A stretch of DNA of 62,438 bases from Planctomycetota bacterium (GTDB lineage: Bacteria; Planctomycetota; Brocadiia; Brocadiales; Brocadiaceae), in contig JACPHJ010000159.1 of NCBI GenBank assembly GCA_016188675.1, positions 1 through 62,438 on the forward strand. The letters are read 5' to 3'. Positions within the stretch are counted from its first letter, which is position 1, and every line of letters starts with the position of its first letter. Of this stretch, positions 44,474 through 52,692 are shown piece by piece. Made by a program: the position numbers and the translations under genes. The notes under the pieces are model-generated. The model was not told the DNA's origin and made no database searches. It saw only the letters and a program-made list of their open reading frames with translations.

Positions 44474-45325
44474 TTACGTTTGTTTTCCTTTCGAAATATG
44501 CTGCACTTCCTCTTGCAAACCCTTCCGCCACTCTAAATATTTTTTGGGAAATGGCCTGTCTTTCTTCAGCATGTTATATAAGTAATTAATCCTCGACTCC
44601 ACCATTAACTCGGCAAGCGATGTGTTATCGTGTATATATTTATCTATCAAACCCAATATTTTATCCTTGTTGAAATAAAACTTTTCGATAATGTCCACAA
44701 TATGCGGCATATCATGCACAACGTTTTTACTGAAGAAAATGATAATCGAATCGGGAAAAGACAGAATATCCTCGTCTTTGGAAATAATAAGACATGCATT
44801 GTGGTCTATAGCGTGCATCTTACCGTCATTGGTAAACAGCACGTTCCCCAGGTGTCTATCGCTATTCCCAATCACGAAGTCAAATACTTTTAATCGTTCA
44901 AAATCTTTCCTCTCGGCATCGGTAAATTTATCTATTTGATACCCGTCTTTAGCGTCTTTAATCCACTCCTGAACAGAACCATCGTATTGTATATTACCAA
45001 TGGTATCATCAATTACCATTGTTTTAGGCACCAACCCGAGCCCTACGATTTTATCTATTTGATAAACAATCGCCTCACGGATTGCAGTGTCGGGATTCTG
45101 GGGCATCCAGTAATGCCGTATGTCGCACTTAAACATTACGACACTACCGTCCTTGAATGTAATCTTTTCAGGCCCGCGCGGCCCTCCCATCCACCGGTCG
45201 TAATCTATATGGTCTATCACTTTATCCTTGATGCTGCCGTATATCCCTTCTTTTATACCTTCTTCAAGGACATTATTTTTATCTTTCTTCTCATTTGTGT
45301 CGTTTAGCTTAACCATATCCGGCAA
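44474..45325 (-). CDS. PI3/PI4-kinase-like (Fam20/HipA-like fold) protein
   Basis: 283 aa, soluble. The segment VFDFVIGNSDRHLGNVLFTNDGKMHAIDHNACL holds the catalytic Asp-x-x-x-x-Asn pattern and metal-binding IDH characteristic of PI3/4-kinase-like and related atypical kinases. Upstream EKITFKDGSVVMFKCD could supply the nucleotide-binding Lys, and AIREAIVYQIDKIVGLGLVPKTM the helix that follows. It may phosphorylate a protein or small molecule. It lies between lipA and lipB on the same strand; no link to lipoylation is known. Confidence 0.65.
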   Translation of the reverse strand: MPDMVKLNDTNEKKDKNNVLEEGIKEGIYGSIKDKVIDHIDYDRWMGGPRGPEKITFKDGSVVMFKCDIRHYWMPQNPDTAIREAIVYQIDKIVGLGLVPKTMVIDDTIGNIQYDGSVQEWIKDAKDGYQIDKFTDAERKDFERLKVFDFVIGNSDRHLGNVLFTNDGKMHAIDHNACLIISKDEDILSFPDSIIIFFSKNVVHDMPHIVDIIEKFYFNKDKILGLIDKYIHDNTSLAELMVESRINYLYNMLKKDRPFPKKYLEWRKGLQEEVQHISKGKQT

Positions 45326-45352
45326 CGATATATTATCGCCCTCGCATTAATT

Positions 45353-46060
45353 TTAGGGCAATTCATGAATTGCCACTACAGATTGAAATTCCGGCACAGT
45401 AGACTTTTCCCCCTGTTTCAACTGTACCTGAAATACATTGGAAAAGTGATGTGCAATACCGACAAAAACTTCTTTAATATCCGCACTTTTATTCAACAAT
45501 TTCCGGAGGGAAGTTATCCTTACCCCTTGAATCCCGCACGGCGTTATATAACCAAAGGGAGATAAATCATTGTTTACATTAAGGGAAAACCCATGCATTG
45601 CGTAACCAAAAGCCATCCTAACGCCAATAAAACCCAGCTTCGCGTTGTCTACCCAGACGCCTGTATACCCTTCTTTTCGCTCGGCCATAATACCAAAGCC
45701 GCTCAACGTCCTTATCATCACCTCTTCCAGCATCCGCAGATATTGGTAGTAATCTTTTGTATAGGTAGATATCTTTATGATGGGATAGCCAACCACCTGA
45801 CCGGGACCGTGATACGTAGACAATCCCCCCCTGTCCGTCTTATAAACGGCAAAGCCCAGACCCTCGTAATATTCCTTATTGGCTATCAAATTCCCTTCTT
45901 TATATCTGCGGCCATAGGTAAATGTAGGTGGGTGTTGAAGCAGGAGAAGACAGTCTTCGATTTCTCCGGAAATCCTTGCATCCAGCAAGGCTTTCTGAAT
46001 TTCCCATGCCTCACCATACTCAATCTCATCGAATTTGAGGAGAAGGCTGTTTCTTTTCAT
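45353..46060 (-). CDS. lipB: Octanoyltransferase LipB
   Basis: LipB moves octanoyl from acyl carrier protein to lipoyl domains, here presumably PdhC. The 235 aa carry LLLQHPPTFTYGRR, DRGGLSTYHGPGQVVGYPI with the RGGxxTYHGPGQ active-site loop, GVWVDNAKLGFIGV, YAMHGFSLNVN and ITPCGIQGVRITSL with the nucleophilic Cys. The final eight residues come from a palindromic repeat. The start overlaps the stop of the DUF5615 gene by four bases. A degraded copy of its first 20 codons is found upstream at 46841. Confidence 0.93.
   Translation of the reverse strand: MKRNSLLLKFDEIEYGEAWEIQKALLDARISGEIEDCLLLLQHPPTFTYGRRYKEGNLIANKEYYEGLGFAVYKTDRGGLSTYHGPGQVVGYPIIKISTYTKDYYQYLRMLEEVMIRTLSGFGIMAERKEGYTGVWVDNAKLGFIGVRMAFGYAMHGFSLNVNNDLSPFGYITPCGIQGVRITSLRKLLNKSADIKEVFVGIAHHFSNVFQVQLKQGEKSTVPEFQSVVAIHELP
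45355..45379. repeat. Palindrome copy forming the 3' end of lipB
   Basis: GGCAATTCATGAATTGCC at 45357-45374 with one GTAGTG arm retained. Read on the minus strand it encodes the last residues of LipB (VVAIHELP) and supplies the stop just beyond. The AGATTGAAATTCC motif adjoins it. Confidence 0.75.
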
Positions 46061-46386
46061 AAAAATTCTACGTGATTTCTAAAATCTTCTTGTTCTGCAA
46101 CATCCCAGAGCAATTTTAACTTCCTTATCAAATCTCCTACGCCGTATTTTTGTTGATGGACATATACTATTCCTCTGTGGTCGAACCTTGTTGCCATTGT
46201 GAGAAAATCATCATCGTGCGTTATAATTACAAAATTATTCTTTTTTGCGTATTCTAATTGTTCTTCGTCTGAAAGCCCGAGATTGCCAGTTTCGCGAGCT
46301 GACAATATTTTGATTCCCCGTCTTTTTAAACCTTCTGCAACGGCAACATTTACGCTTTCATTTGTATAAAATGTAATTTTAGCCAA
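46057..46386 (-). CDS. DUF5615 PIN-like protein (putative toxin)
   Basis: 109 aa. A PIN-like fold is suggested by FYTNESVNVAVAEGLKRRGI, SDEEQLEYAKKNNFVIITHDDDF and GIVYVHQ, typical of DUF5615. These proteins are usually paired with DUF433 proteins as toxin-antitoxin-like modules and could act as ribonucleases. The TTG start at 46386 overlaps the end of the DUF433 gene, and its stop overlaps the lipB start. Confidence 0.82.
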   Translation of the reverse strand: MAKITFYTNESVNVAVAEGLKRRGIKILSARETGNLGLSDEEQLEYAKKNNFVIITHDDDFLTMATRFDHRGIVYVHQQKYGVGDLIRKLKLLWDVAEQEDFRNHVEFL

Positions 46387-46702
46387 TAGCTTTTTTCAAT
46401 ATAGAGGGCGACTTTTGAGATATTTTCTTAATAATTTCCTTTTTTTTACGAATTAAATTATCAAAAAAATCCCTGTTCTCATAATAATATGAAAGCGCAT
46501 CGTGCACTGCTTCGAGTTTTAGTTGCGGATGTGCATCCAAAATCTGGTCAGGGGTTAACCCCAGTCTGTCATATTCTATTACTATATCAATTACCCTTAT
46601 TCTCGTACCTGAAATAACAGGACTGCCTTGAGATATGCTAGAATTGACGGAAATATATGGGTGCTTAGACGGCTTTATTGCTTGTGTTCGTTGTATTGAC
46701 AT
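46379..46702 (-). CDS. DUF433 domain protein (putative antitoxin)
   Basis: 107 aa. HPYISVNSSISQGSPVISGTRIRVIDIVIEYDRLGLTPDQILDAHPQLKLEAVHDALSYYYENRDFFD is a full DUF433 domain, a winged-helix-like DNA-binding fold. It is partnered with the downstream DUF5615 gene (8-base overlap). The module lies inside the pdh-lip cluster, between a stranded lipB start and intact lipB. Confidence 0.82.
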   Translation of the reverse strand: MSIQRTQAIKPSKHPYISVNSSISQGSPVISGTRIRVIDIVIEYDRLGLTPDQILDAHPQLKLEAVHDALSYYYENRDFFDNLIRKKKEIIKKISQKSPSILKKAIG

Positions 46703-46712
46703 ATTTAATTAT

Positions 46713-46841
46713 TTATATATATATTGTTGTATTAAAGAGTGTATTTTTTACCAACGTTCTCCGTGTATTCTCAGTGGTTAACTGCCATGCCTCACCATAC
46801 TCCCCCATATCCAGTTGGAGGATTAGACATTTTCTTTTCAT
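46713..46841 (-). pseudogene. lipB: Stranded, diverged duplicate of the lipB gene start
   Basis: A 42-codon frame begins MKRKCLILQLDMGEYGEAW, matching MKRNSLLLKFDEIEYGEAW of intact LipB, then loses homology (QLTTENTRRTLVKNT..). It overlaps the 3' end of pdhC by 50 bases in another frame, as a lipB gene following pdhC in an operon would. The change point reads like the dispersed motif TTCTCNGTGGTTAAC found elsewhere in repeats. Confidence 0.7.
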
Positions 46842-48060
46842 ATACAGATCCCTCCCATCCTTCCAAGATATCCTTTACCTTGTGAAGAAACGCATCGGCA
46901 TGTGCACCGTCCATAACCCGATGATCAAATGAAAGACTGAGATACATCATGGAACGAATTGCAATGGCGTCGTCTGTCACCACAGGCCTCTTAACAACAG
47001 CGCCGACGCCCAGTATCGCTACCTGCGGCTGCAATATAACCGGAGTCCCAAACAGACTGCCATTAAGGCCATAATTCGTTATAGTAAACGTTCCGCCCTG
47101 GACGTCTTCCAGGTTCAATTTTTTATCACGTGCACGTGCCGCAATGTCTTGAATATTTTTGGCTATTTGCAACAGGTCTTTTTTATCAGCATCCTTTATA
47201 ACAGGAACAATCAAGCCGTCTTCAAGGGATACAGCGATTCCAATATTGATATAATTTTTCTGCACAATACCTTCATCCGTCCATGAGGCATTCAGTATGG
47301 GATGTTCCTTAAGTGCCCGAACCGTTGCCAGTGTAATAAAAGGAAGATAAGTAAGGTGGATGCCTTCCCTCTTCATACTGTCCTTATTAAGCTCGCGATA
47401 GCGGACAATCTTTGTCATATCGACCTCAAACACCGTTGTTACGTGTGCAGCCGTTCGCTTGCTCTGCACCATCCGGTCAGCAGTGATCTTTCTTTTAGGG
47501 CTTAAGGGAATTAGTGTTTTTCTTTCTAAAACCTTCTTTTCTGCCTCTGCTGGAGGAGGTGCAGAAATACCGGGTTTCGAAGCCACATAATCCATAATAT
47601 CTTTTTTGGTAACCCGTCCTCCTTCACCAGAACCCTTTACCTCTTCCAAATTAATGTTGTATTCCTTTGCCAATCTTCTTACCAGAGGCGAATACCGTTT
47701 TTCTGCCTCTTCAATCTTCTCAGTTTCCGTTACGGCTTTAACCGTTTCAACCTTTTTTGCAGGTTCAAGCGTGGGCGTAGGGACGTCCGCACTTACAATA
47801 CCACTAACAGCTTCTTTTGCCTCAACGGCCTCAATTTGGGCAATCACCGTCTGCACAGGCAGTGTCTTCCCTTCCGGATAAATAATCTTTTTTATAATAC
47901 CGGTAACCGGTGACGGCACTTCGGTATCAATTTTGTCTGTACTAATTTCAACGACTGGCTGTTCCTTCTCAACCCTGTCACCCTCGTGTACAAGCCATCT
48001 GAGAATGGTTCCTTCTACAACACTTTCACCCATCTGCGGCATAATTATATCAATTGGCAT
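46792..48060 (-). CDS. pdhC: Pyruvate dehydrogenase E2, dihydrolipoamide acetyltransferase
   Basis: 422 aa. The lipoyl domain (1-78) has the modified Lys in EISTDKIDTEVPSP. A Pro/Ala/Glu-rich linker leads to the E1/E3-binding domain (YSPLVRRLAKEYNINLEEVKGSGEGGRVTKKDI, about 120-155). The catalytic domain (about 190-405) carries TITNYGLNGSLFGTPVI and DHRVMDGAHADAFL. The last ~15 residues (KKMSNPPTGYGGVW) run into the old lipB start. It transfers acetyl groups to CoA, and its lipoyl Lys is the target of the LipB and LipA encoded nearby. Confidence 0.94.
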   Translation of the reverse strand: MPIDIIMPQMGESVVEGTILRWLVHEGDRVEKEQPVVEISTDKIDTEVPSPVTGIIKKIIYPEGKTLPVQTVIAQIEAVEAKEAVSGIVSADVPTPTLEPAKKVETVKAVTETEKIEEAEKRYSPLVRRLAKEYNINLEEVKGSGEGGRVTKKDIMDYVASKPGISAPPPAEAEKKVLERKTLIPLSPKRKITADRMVQSKRTAAHVTTVFEVDMTKIVRYRELNKDSMKREGIHLTYLPFITLATVRALKEHPILNASWTDEGIVQKNYINIGIAVSLEDGLIVPVIKDADKKDLLQIAKNIQDIAARARDKKLNLEDVQGGTFTITNYGLNGSLFGTPVILQPQVAILGVGAVVKRPVVTDDAIAIRSMMYLSLSFDHRVMDGAHADAFLHKVKDILEGWEGSVYEKKMSNPPTGYGGVW

Positions 48061-48076
48061 ATTTCAAAACTCCTCA

Positions 48077-49051
48077 TTAATAGCGCATCAATTTTTCCAC
48101 GGCGTCAACGACATCTTTTGGTTGCGGAATAAATGCCTCTTCCATCTGTGCGCTGTATGGTACAGGGGTATCATGGGCAGCGATGCGGATAATTGGTCCA
48201 TCAAGATAATCAAAACAGTATTCACTAATTAAGGACGATACCTCAGCGCCAACACCCCCCGTTTTGGTCTGCTCATGTAATACGACAACTTTGTTTGTCT
48301 TTTTTACCGTGTTCAAAATGGCCTTTTTATCCAGTGGAAGGATGGTTCTCAGGTCAACAATTTCAACAGATACGCCACTTTCTTTAAGTTTCTGTGCTGC
48401 CTCCATCGCGGTGTGCACCATAGCGCCATAGGTGATAATTGACACGTCTTTTCCTTCCAGGGCGATCCTTGCCTTTCCTATGGGTACAACATAATCTTCT
48501 TCAGGAATAGAATCCTTGACTCTCCTGTAAAGATATTTATGTTCACAATAAATGACAGGATCATTATCCCGGATAGCCGCCTTTAATAGGCCTTTCGCAT
48601 CGTATGCAGTCGAAGGCGCTACGATCTTCAATCCCGGCACATTAAAAAAGAATCCCTCGATGCTCTGTGAGTGAAATGCCCCGCCGTGGATGTTTCCACC
48701 GTACGGCGTCCGTACGACGATGGGAGTGGCCGCACCCCATCTGTAATGATTCTTGGCAGCAACATTTACCAGTTGATCAAAGGCGCAGGAGATAAAATCG
48801 GCAAACTGCATCTCCGCGACAGGTCTCATACCAGCCAGCGCCGCACCGATGGCAGCGCCGGTAAAACCGGATTCGGATAACGGGGTATCCAGAACACGCC
48901 ACTCTCCATATTTCTCATAAAACCCTTCCGTCACACGAAACGCACCGCCATATACCCCGACGTCTTCTCCCAAGATAAACACACTGGGGTCTCGCGTCAT
49001 TTCCTCGTCTAACGCCTCTTTAATCGCCTCGAGGTAAGTAATCTCTCTCAT
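48077..49051 (-). CDS. pdhB: Pyruvate dehydrogenase E1 component, beta subunit
   Basis: 324 aa, full length. It has REITYLEAIKEALDEEM, FILGEDVGVYGGAF, TPLSESGFTGAAIGAALAGMRPVAEMQFADF, SQSIEGFFFNVPGLKIVAPSTAYDAKGLLKAA and VDLRTILPLDKKAI. It forms the alpha2beta2 E1 with PdhA and binds ThDP at the interface. pdhA lies 6 bases upstream and pdhC 16 bases downstream. Confidence 0.95.
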   Translation of the reverse strand: MREITYLEAIKEALDEEMTRDPSVFILGEDVGVYGGAFRVTEGFYEKYGEWRVLDTPLSESGFTGAAIGAALAGMRPVAEMQFADFISCAFDQLVNVAAKNHYRWGAATPIVVRTPYGGNIHGGAFHSQSIEGFFFNVPGLKIVAPSTAYDAKGLLKAAIRDNDPVIYCEHKYLYRRVKDSIPEEDYVVPIGKARIALEGKDVSIITYGAMVHTAMEAAQKLKESGVSVEIVDLRTILPLDKKAILNTVKKTNKVVVLHEQTKTGGVGAEVSSLISEYCFDYLDGPIIRIAAHDTPVPYSAQMEEAFIPQPKDVVDAVEKLMRY

Positions 49052-49057
49052 ATTCTT

Positions 49058-50047
49058 CTACTCCTCTGCAATGGGGGTTGCATAAAGACCTTTTAGGCCA
49101 TCTTCCGGACTTGGATACGGACTTTCCTCTGCAAATGCCTCAGCCTCTTCAATCTCTTTCTTTGTCCGTGAATCAATGCCATCCAGTTCCTCTTTTGTAG
49201 CAATAGTATTCTCCCATAAATATTTCTCCATATTTACAATGGGGTCTTTTTTCTTCCATGCTTCCAGAAGTTCCCGTGGCACATATTTGGCGCTATCATG
49301 TTCCGAATGGCCGTGCATCCTCATGGTCTTGCACTCTATAAACGTGGGACCGCCTCCATTTCTTGCAATTTCATACGCCTCTTTTGCGGCCTTATACACT
49401 TCAACGACATTGTTACCGTCAACTATCTTACTTGGCATGCCGTAAGCCAGGGCACGTTCCGCAATATCCTTAATATTCATTTGTAATCGCAACGGCGTAG
49501 AGTAGGCATATTGGTTGTTGTTGCAGATAAACACAATGGGCAATTTTCTGGCAGAGGCGAAATTCATTCCCTCATGGAAATCACCGCGGCTTGTTCCGCC
49601 GTCTCCTGTACAAGCAACTGCAATCCGCTTCTCACCGCGTATTTTAAAGGCAAGGGCGGCGCCTGTTCCCACGGGGTAGTTGTCCGCCAGATGGCTGGGA
49701 AACCCAATGACGCCGAAATTCAAATCACCGATGTGGACGTTTCCTTCCTTACCGCCGGTAACACCGGTCTTTTTACCCATGTATTGAGCCATAATCCGTT
49801 TTGCCGTAATACCCCGGATTAAGAAGACCCCCATATCCCTGAAATACGGGGCTGCAATATCATTTTTTTCGAGGGCATAGCCGTATCCTACAGAAACCGC
49901 CTCCGTGCCGTTACTCGTCCATGCACCCCCCAATATCTTTCCCTGATGATAGAGGGACGTGACGCGGTCTTCGAGCCTTCGTGTTAATTTCAGATAATAA
50001 TATAACTGTAATAAATCTTCTCGCTTTACATCCATAGTCTTACCCAT
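49058..50047 (-). CDS. pdhA: Pyruvate dehydrogenase E1 component, alpha subunit
   Basis: 329 aa. The ThDP-binding motif GDGGTSRGDFHEGMNFASARKLPIVFICNNN is complete, and MRMHGHSEHD contains the phosphorylation-loop equivalent. It decarboxylates pyruvate and passes the hydroxyethyl group to PdhC. It is the first gene of a pdhA-pdhB-pdhC operon. The E3 gene is not in the window. The ATG at 50047 has only a weak RBS; an in-frame ATG at 50035 is an alternative. Confidence 0.94.
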   Translation of the reverse strand: MGKTMDVKREDLLQLYYYLKLTRRLEDRVTSLYHQGKILGGAWTSNGTEAVSVGYGYALEKNDIAAPYFRDMGVFLIRGITAKRIMAQYMGKKTGVTGGKEGNVHIGDLNFGVIGFPSHLADNYPVGTGAALAFKIRGEKRIAVACTGDGGTSRGDFHEGMNFASARKLPIVFICNNNQYAYSTPLRLQMNIKDIAERALAYGMPSKIVDGNNVVEVYKAAKEAYEIARNGGGPTFIECKTMRMHGHSEHDSAKYVPRELLEAWKKKDPIVNMEKYLWENTIATKEELDGIDSRTKKEIEEAEAFAEESPYPSPEDGLKGLYATPIAEE

Positions 50048-50058
50048 GTTTAAATTAG

Positions 50059-50260
50059 GTTGGGTTTTGCCTTCTAAAACCCAACGACTTTTTATAAGAG
50101 TAAGGGCAGGTTTAAAACCAGCCCCCTACACTTCACCCACCCCTGAATCCCCTCCCAAGAGGGGAATGACAACCCCCTTATCCCCCTTTATTAAGGGGGA
50201 ATTAAAGTCCCCTCTTGAGAGCTTTTCAAAGTCCCCTCTTGAGAGGTGTAGGGGTGTGTT
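50059..50260. repeat. Nested repeats upstream of pdhA
   Basis: GTTGGGTTTT..AAAACCCAAC at 50059-50085 is followed by a family A unit (50134-50260) with a family B core nested inside (ACAACCCCCTTATCCCCC..TAAGGGGGAATT, about 50170-50203). They fill the 303-bp spacer that must also hold the pdh promoter; I could not pick that out. Confidence 0.65.
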
Positions 50261-50350
50261 TATTAATTGCGTATTTAAAAGAAATCGAGTTAACACGTAT
50301 TATTTCTAACCATACTGCCGTTGCAAATTCGTGGCTGATCAGTTGTGTTA

Positions 50351-50596
50351 TCACAAACCGCCGGTAATTGCCCGATCAATCTCCTTCTGTGCCTTGAGTT
50401 CCATCACGTGGTTGGTTAGTTCTTCGATGTGTCCTTTTTCCCATTCGGCAAGGCACAACAGCATTTTACGCGTTGCAGGCTTTGCAGCCTGTAATGCCGC
50501 ACGATAGTAATAATCGTAAGACTCCTGTTCCCTCTTGATTGCCTCCATGAGTACGTCCATCATGGAGTTGGGTTCTGATGCATGACTCGCTTTCAT
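50351..50596 (-). CDS. Small ferritin-like/rubrerythrin-type protein
   Basis: 81 aa from the ATG at 50596, preceded by GGAAGGGGGG; the open frame continues upstream through repeat sequence but without a usable start signal. MDVLMEAIKREQESYDYYYRAALQAAKPATRKMLLCLAEWEKGHIEELTNHV contains E..E and E..H spacings like the first half of a ferritin-like four-helix di-iron protein, so a dimer might build the site. Function uncertain. Confidence 0.65.
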   Translation of the reverse strand: MKASHASEPNSMMDVLMEAIKREQESYDYYYRAALQAAKPATRKMLLCLAEWEKGHIEELTNHVMELKAQKEIDRAITGGL

Positions 50597-50630
50597 ACAA
50601 CCCCCCTTCCATATAAACATTTTACGAAAT

Positions 50631-50806
50631 AATTCACCGCAAAGTACGCAGAGGAAAACCCAATAACACAATGAATAGGAGAAAGGGAGAAGGGGAGACA
50701 AATAGGAAAAAAACGCCTTTTCTTTTTCCTTAATAATTCTCCATTTCCCCATTTCTCCTTAATTATTTTATTTTTTTTCTCAGCGTTCTCTGCGGTAAAT
50801 TGAATT
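50631..50806. repeat. Inverted-repeat element with AATTCACCGC..GCGGTAAATT ends
   Basis: AATTCACCGCAAAGTACGCAGAGG at the left is roughly inverted at the right (CTCAGCGTTCTCTGCGGTAAATTGAATT). Related ends lie at 56900-57034. It separates the ferritin-like gene from the methyltransferase and contains no gene. Confidence 0.5.
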
Positions 50807-50815
50807 GTCATTATT

Positions 50816-51943
50816 TTAAATTGTTATTGAAGACAATGGCCGTAAACCAGTCAGACTCGGATTTCCAACATTCTTATGTTGAATTAATACCTTAAAAATG
50901 TCGCCCATGCCTTCGGGATGGAATAGGTTTTTTACCTTAAGAATCGTCTCAACGTCATTATTCATATTGTTGAGTTTGTCCAGCACTCCCAGGGCGATGA
51001 GAAAATGAGATTGCTTTGCAAACCCTGTAACTTCTAATCCAGCCAGCGTCCCCATGGTCATCAAGTGGGTAAACTCCACGTCGGCGGTAATATCCTGTTC
51101 ACCGAGCCGCTTATAATAATCCTTGTTTACCGTATGCTTATAAAAACACCTTAAAGTACCATCACCATCAGCCGATCTGTGTATTCCATTGACTGTATCG
51201 CCGTAATCAATGGTTATTAGAAATCCCTTTTGTAATTTTCCGGAAACGTGTCGTAGCCATTCTGCAACATCCAGATTTACTTCGTATTCTTGCCCCTCTT
51301 TCAGATATATTTGACAATTTTCATGATATCTTTTCAACAACTCAGAAGACACCTCATCTTCAATTTCATAGAAATCATCACCATTATAACTAACATATAC
51401 TTCTTTTAAAATCCCTTTTTTTACTTTCAACCGATGCACAGGCAATGCATCGACAAACTCATTTGACAGAAAGCATCCCTGAATATTGCCGAATGAAAAT
51501 CCGCCACTGGTATAAGTATGCCAAGAAACCTTATCATCCGGTATGCCAACAGACATCAAGAGCGCCCGCTGTTTTTCTTTTGCGTACGGATTTGCTTCAA
51601 CAATGATATAATGAAAATGGTCATAGAATTCCGGATACTCTTGCATTACACACTGAACGATATCACAGCATAACCACCCCCTGCCTGCGCCCATTTCAAC
51701 AACGGTAAATGACACTTTTCCCATAATCCTCCACATTTCTTCAAGTTGTTTTGCAATGAGTTCTCCAAAGATCGTGTGAACGGCAGGGCTTGTGTAAAAA
51801 TCCCCAAATCTTCCCACACGTTCTTTATCGGAGTTATAATATCCATATTTCGGATGATACAGCGCCATTTGCATAAACCCGGCAAAGGGAATTTTGCCTT
51901 TTTTGTTTATTTCCTCAATTATTAAATCTCTAAGTAATTGCAT
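50816..51943 (-). CDS. SAM-dependent methyltransferase, MidA/NDUFAF7 family
   Basis: 375 aa from the ATG at 51943, which places the family N-terminus (LIIEEINKKGKIPFAGFMQMALYHPKYGYY) correctly; a TTG at 51961 is possible. GRFGDFYTSPAVHTIFGELIAKQLEEMW, the SAM motif VVEMGAGRGWLCCDI and GCFLSNEFVDALPVHR are diagnostic. In mitochondria the relative methylates a complex I subunit; the bacterial target is unknown. Confidence 0.85.
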   Translation of the reverse strand: MQLLRDLIIEEINKKGKIPFAGFMQMALYHPKYGYYNSDKERVGRFGDFYTSPAVHTIFGELIAKQLEEMWRIMGKVSFTVVEMGAGRGWLCCDIVQCVMQEYPEFYDHFHYIIVEANPYAKEKQRALLMSVGIPDDKVSWHTYTSGGFSFGNIQGCFLSNEFVDALPVHRLKVKKGILKEVYVSYNGDDFYEIEDEVSSELLKRYHENCQIYLKEGQEYEVNLDVAEWLRHVSGKLQKGFLITIDYGDTVNGIHRSADGDGTLRCFYKHTVNKDYYKRLGEQDITADVEFTHLMTMGTLAGLEVTGFAKQSHFLIALGVLDKLNNMNNDVETILKVKNLFHPEGMGDIFKVLIQHKNVGNPSLTGLRPLSSITI

Positions 51944-51961
51944 AGCGCAGTATAATCGCAA

Positions 51962-52692
51962 CTAAAATAACCACCCCTCTTTCCCCTCCTTCGCAAGGAT
52001 GGAATAAAGTGGACGTCTTCCATCAGGTAGTAAATAATTACATGCGATATCAAAATGTTCTGAAAACCCTCATAAATAAATAAAATTAAAATTCCTATAA
52101 AATCAAATTATATTTAGAGAGAACCTCATTTTCCACTTCTTTATTCTCTTATCTACTTGAGATTTTATGAAAATTACAGCTTTCATAAATAAAATATTGG
52201 AAAGTCCGTCATTTTAAATACTGCTTGACAATATAAGGGATTTAAACAATAATTTGGCTAACCGAAGGCTCTTATTTTTCAAAGAAAGGTTTGAAAAAGG
52301 CAATTGCTGATAGCATCAATTGCAATAATTACTATGCTGGATAATCTAAAACGAGATGCCTGGAATACTCCTTCAAGCAAGGTTAAATAACAGGAATCAA
52401 ATATGAAAAACGACAAGCTGGATAAACCTTTCAATTCCAATAAAATCATTTGCCTGAAATGCTGGAAAAAAGGTTATAATAAATGTTAATGCTAAGTAAG
52501 TTTGAAGACTGGTCTGGCGAATTAGATGTAAGTCATATCCAATGGTGGCATATCGATAAAAAGGTATACCCTGTATTTAAAGTCATTGTATCCGCACTGC
52601 GTCTATAATTCCAAATTGGCGGTATATACGCAATACGAATACAAACAAGTTATGCGCCATAACTTTTACTTTAATATTGCGAAGGGATAGTC
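51962..52692. other. 731-bp AT-rich region with two doubtful small ORFs and a promoter-like site
   Basis: I see no clear gene. Two short frames could be expressed: 52403-52489 (28 aa, MKNDKLDKPFNSNKIICLKC.., AGGA upstream, four Cys) and 52483-52608 (41 aa, MLMLSKFEDWSGELDVSHIQ..). They overlap by a few bases. The region is distinctly AT-rich and leads into the DUF262 defence-type gene, so it may be part of an acquired segment. Confidence 0.35.
52225..52253 (+). promoter_or_regulatory. Sigma-70-like promoter candidate
   Basis: TTGACA at 52225-52230, a 17-base spacer and AATAAT at 52248-52253. It points toward the small ORFs and the DUF262 gene. Confidence 0.4.

Noticed and set aside
45593..46075. 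Open frame of 160 codons on the plus strand
   Set aside because: Antisense to lipB, with no recognisable protein features.
52600..52660. Another attC site ahead of the DUF262 gene
   Set aside because: AAGTTATGCGCCATAACTT is a simple short palindrome without separate left and right cores or intervening arms.
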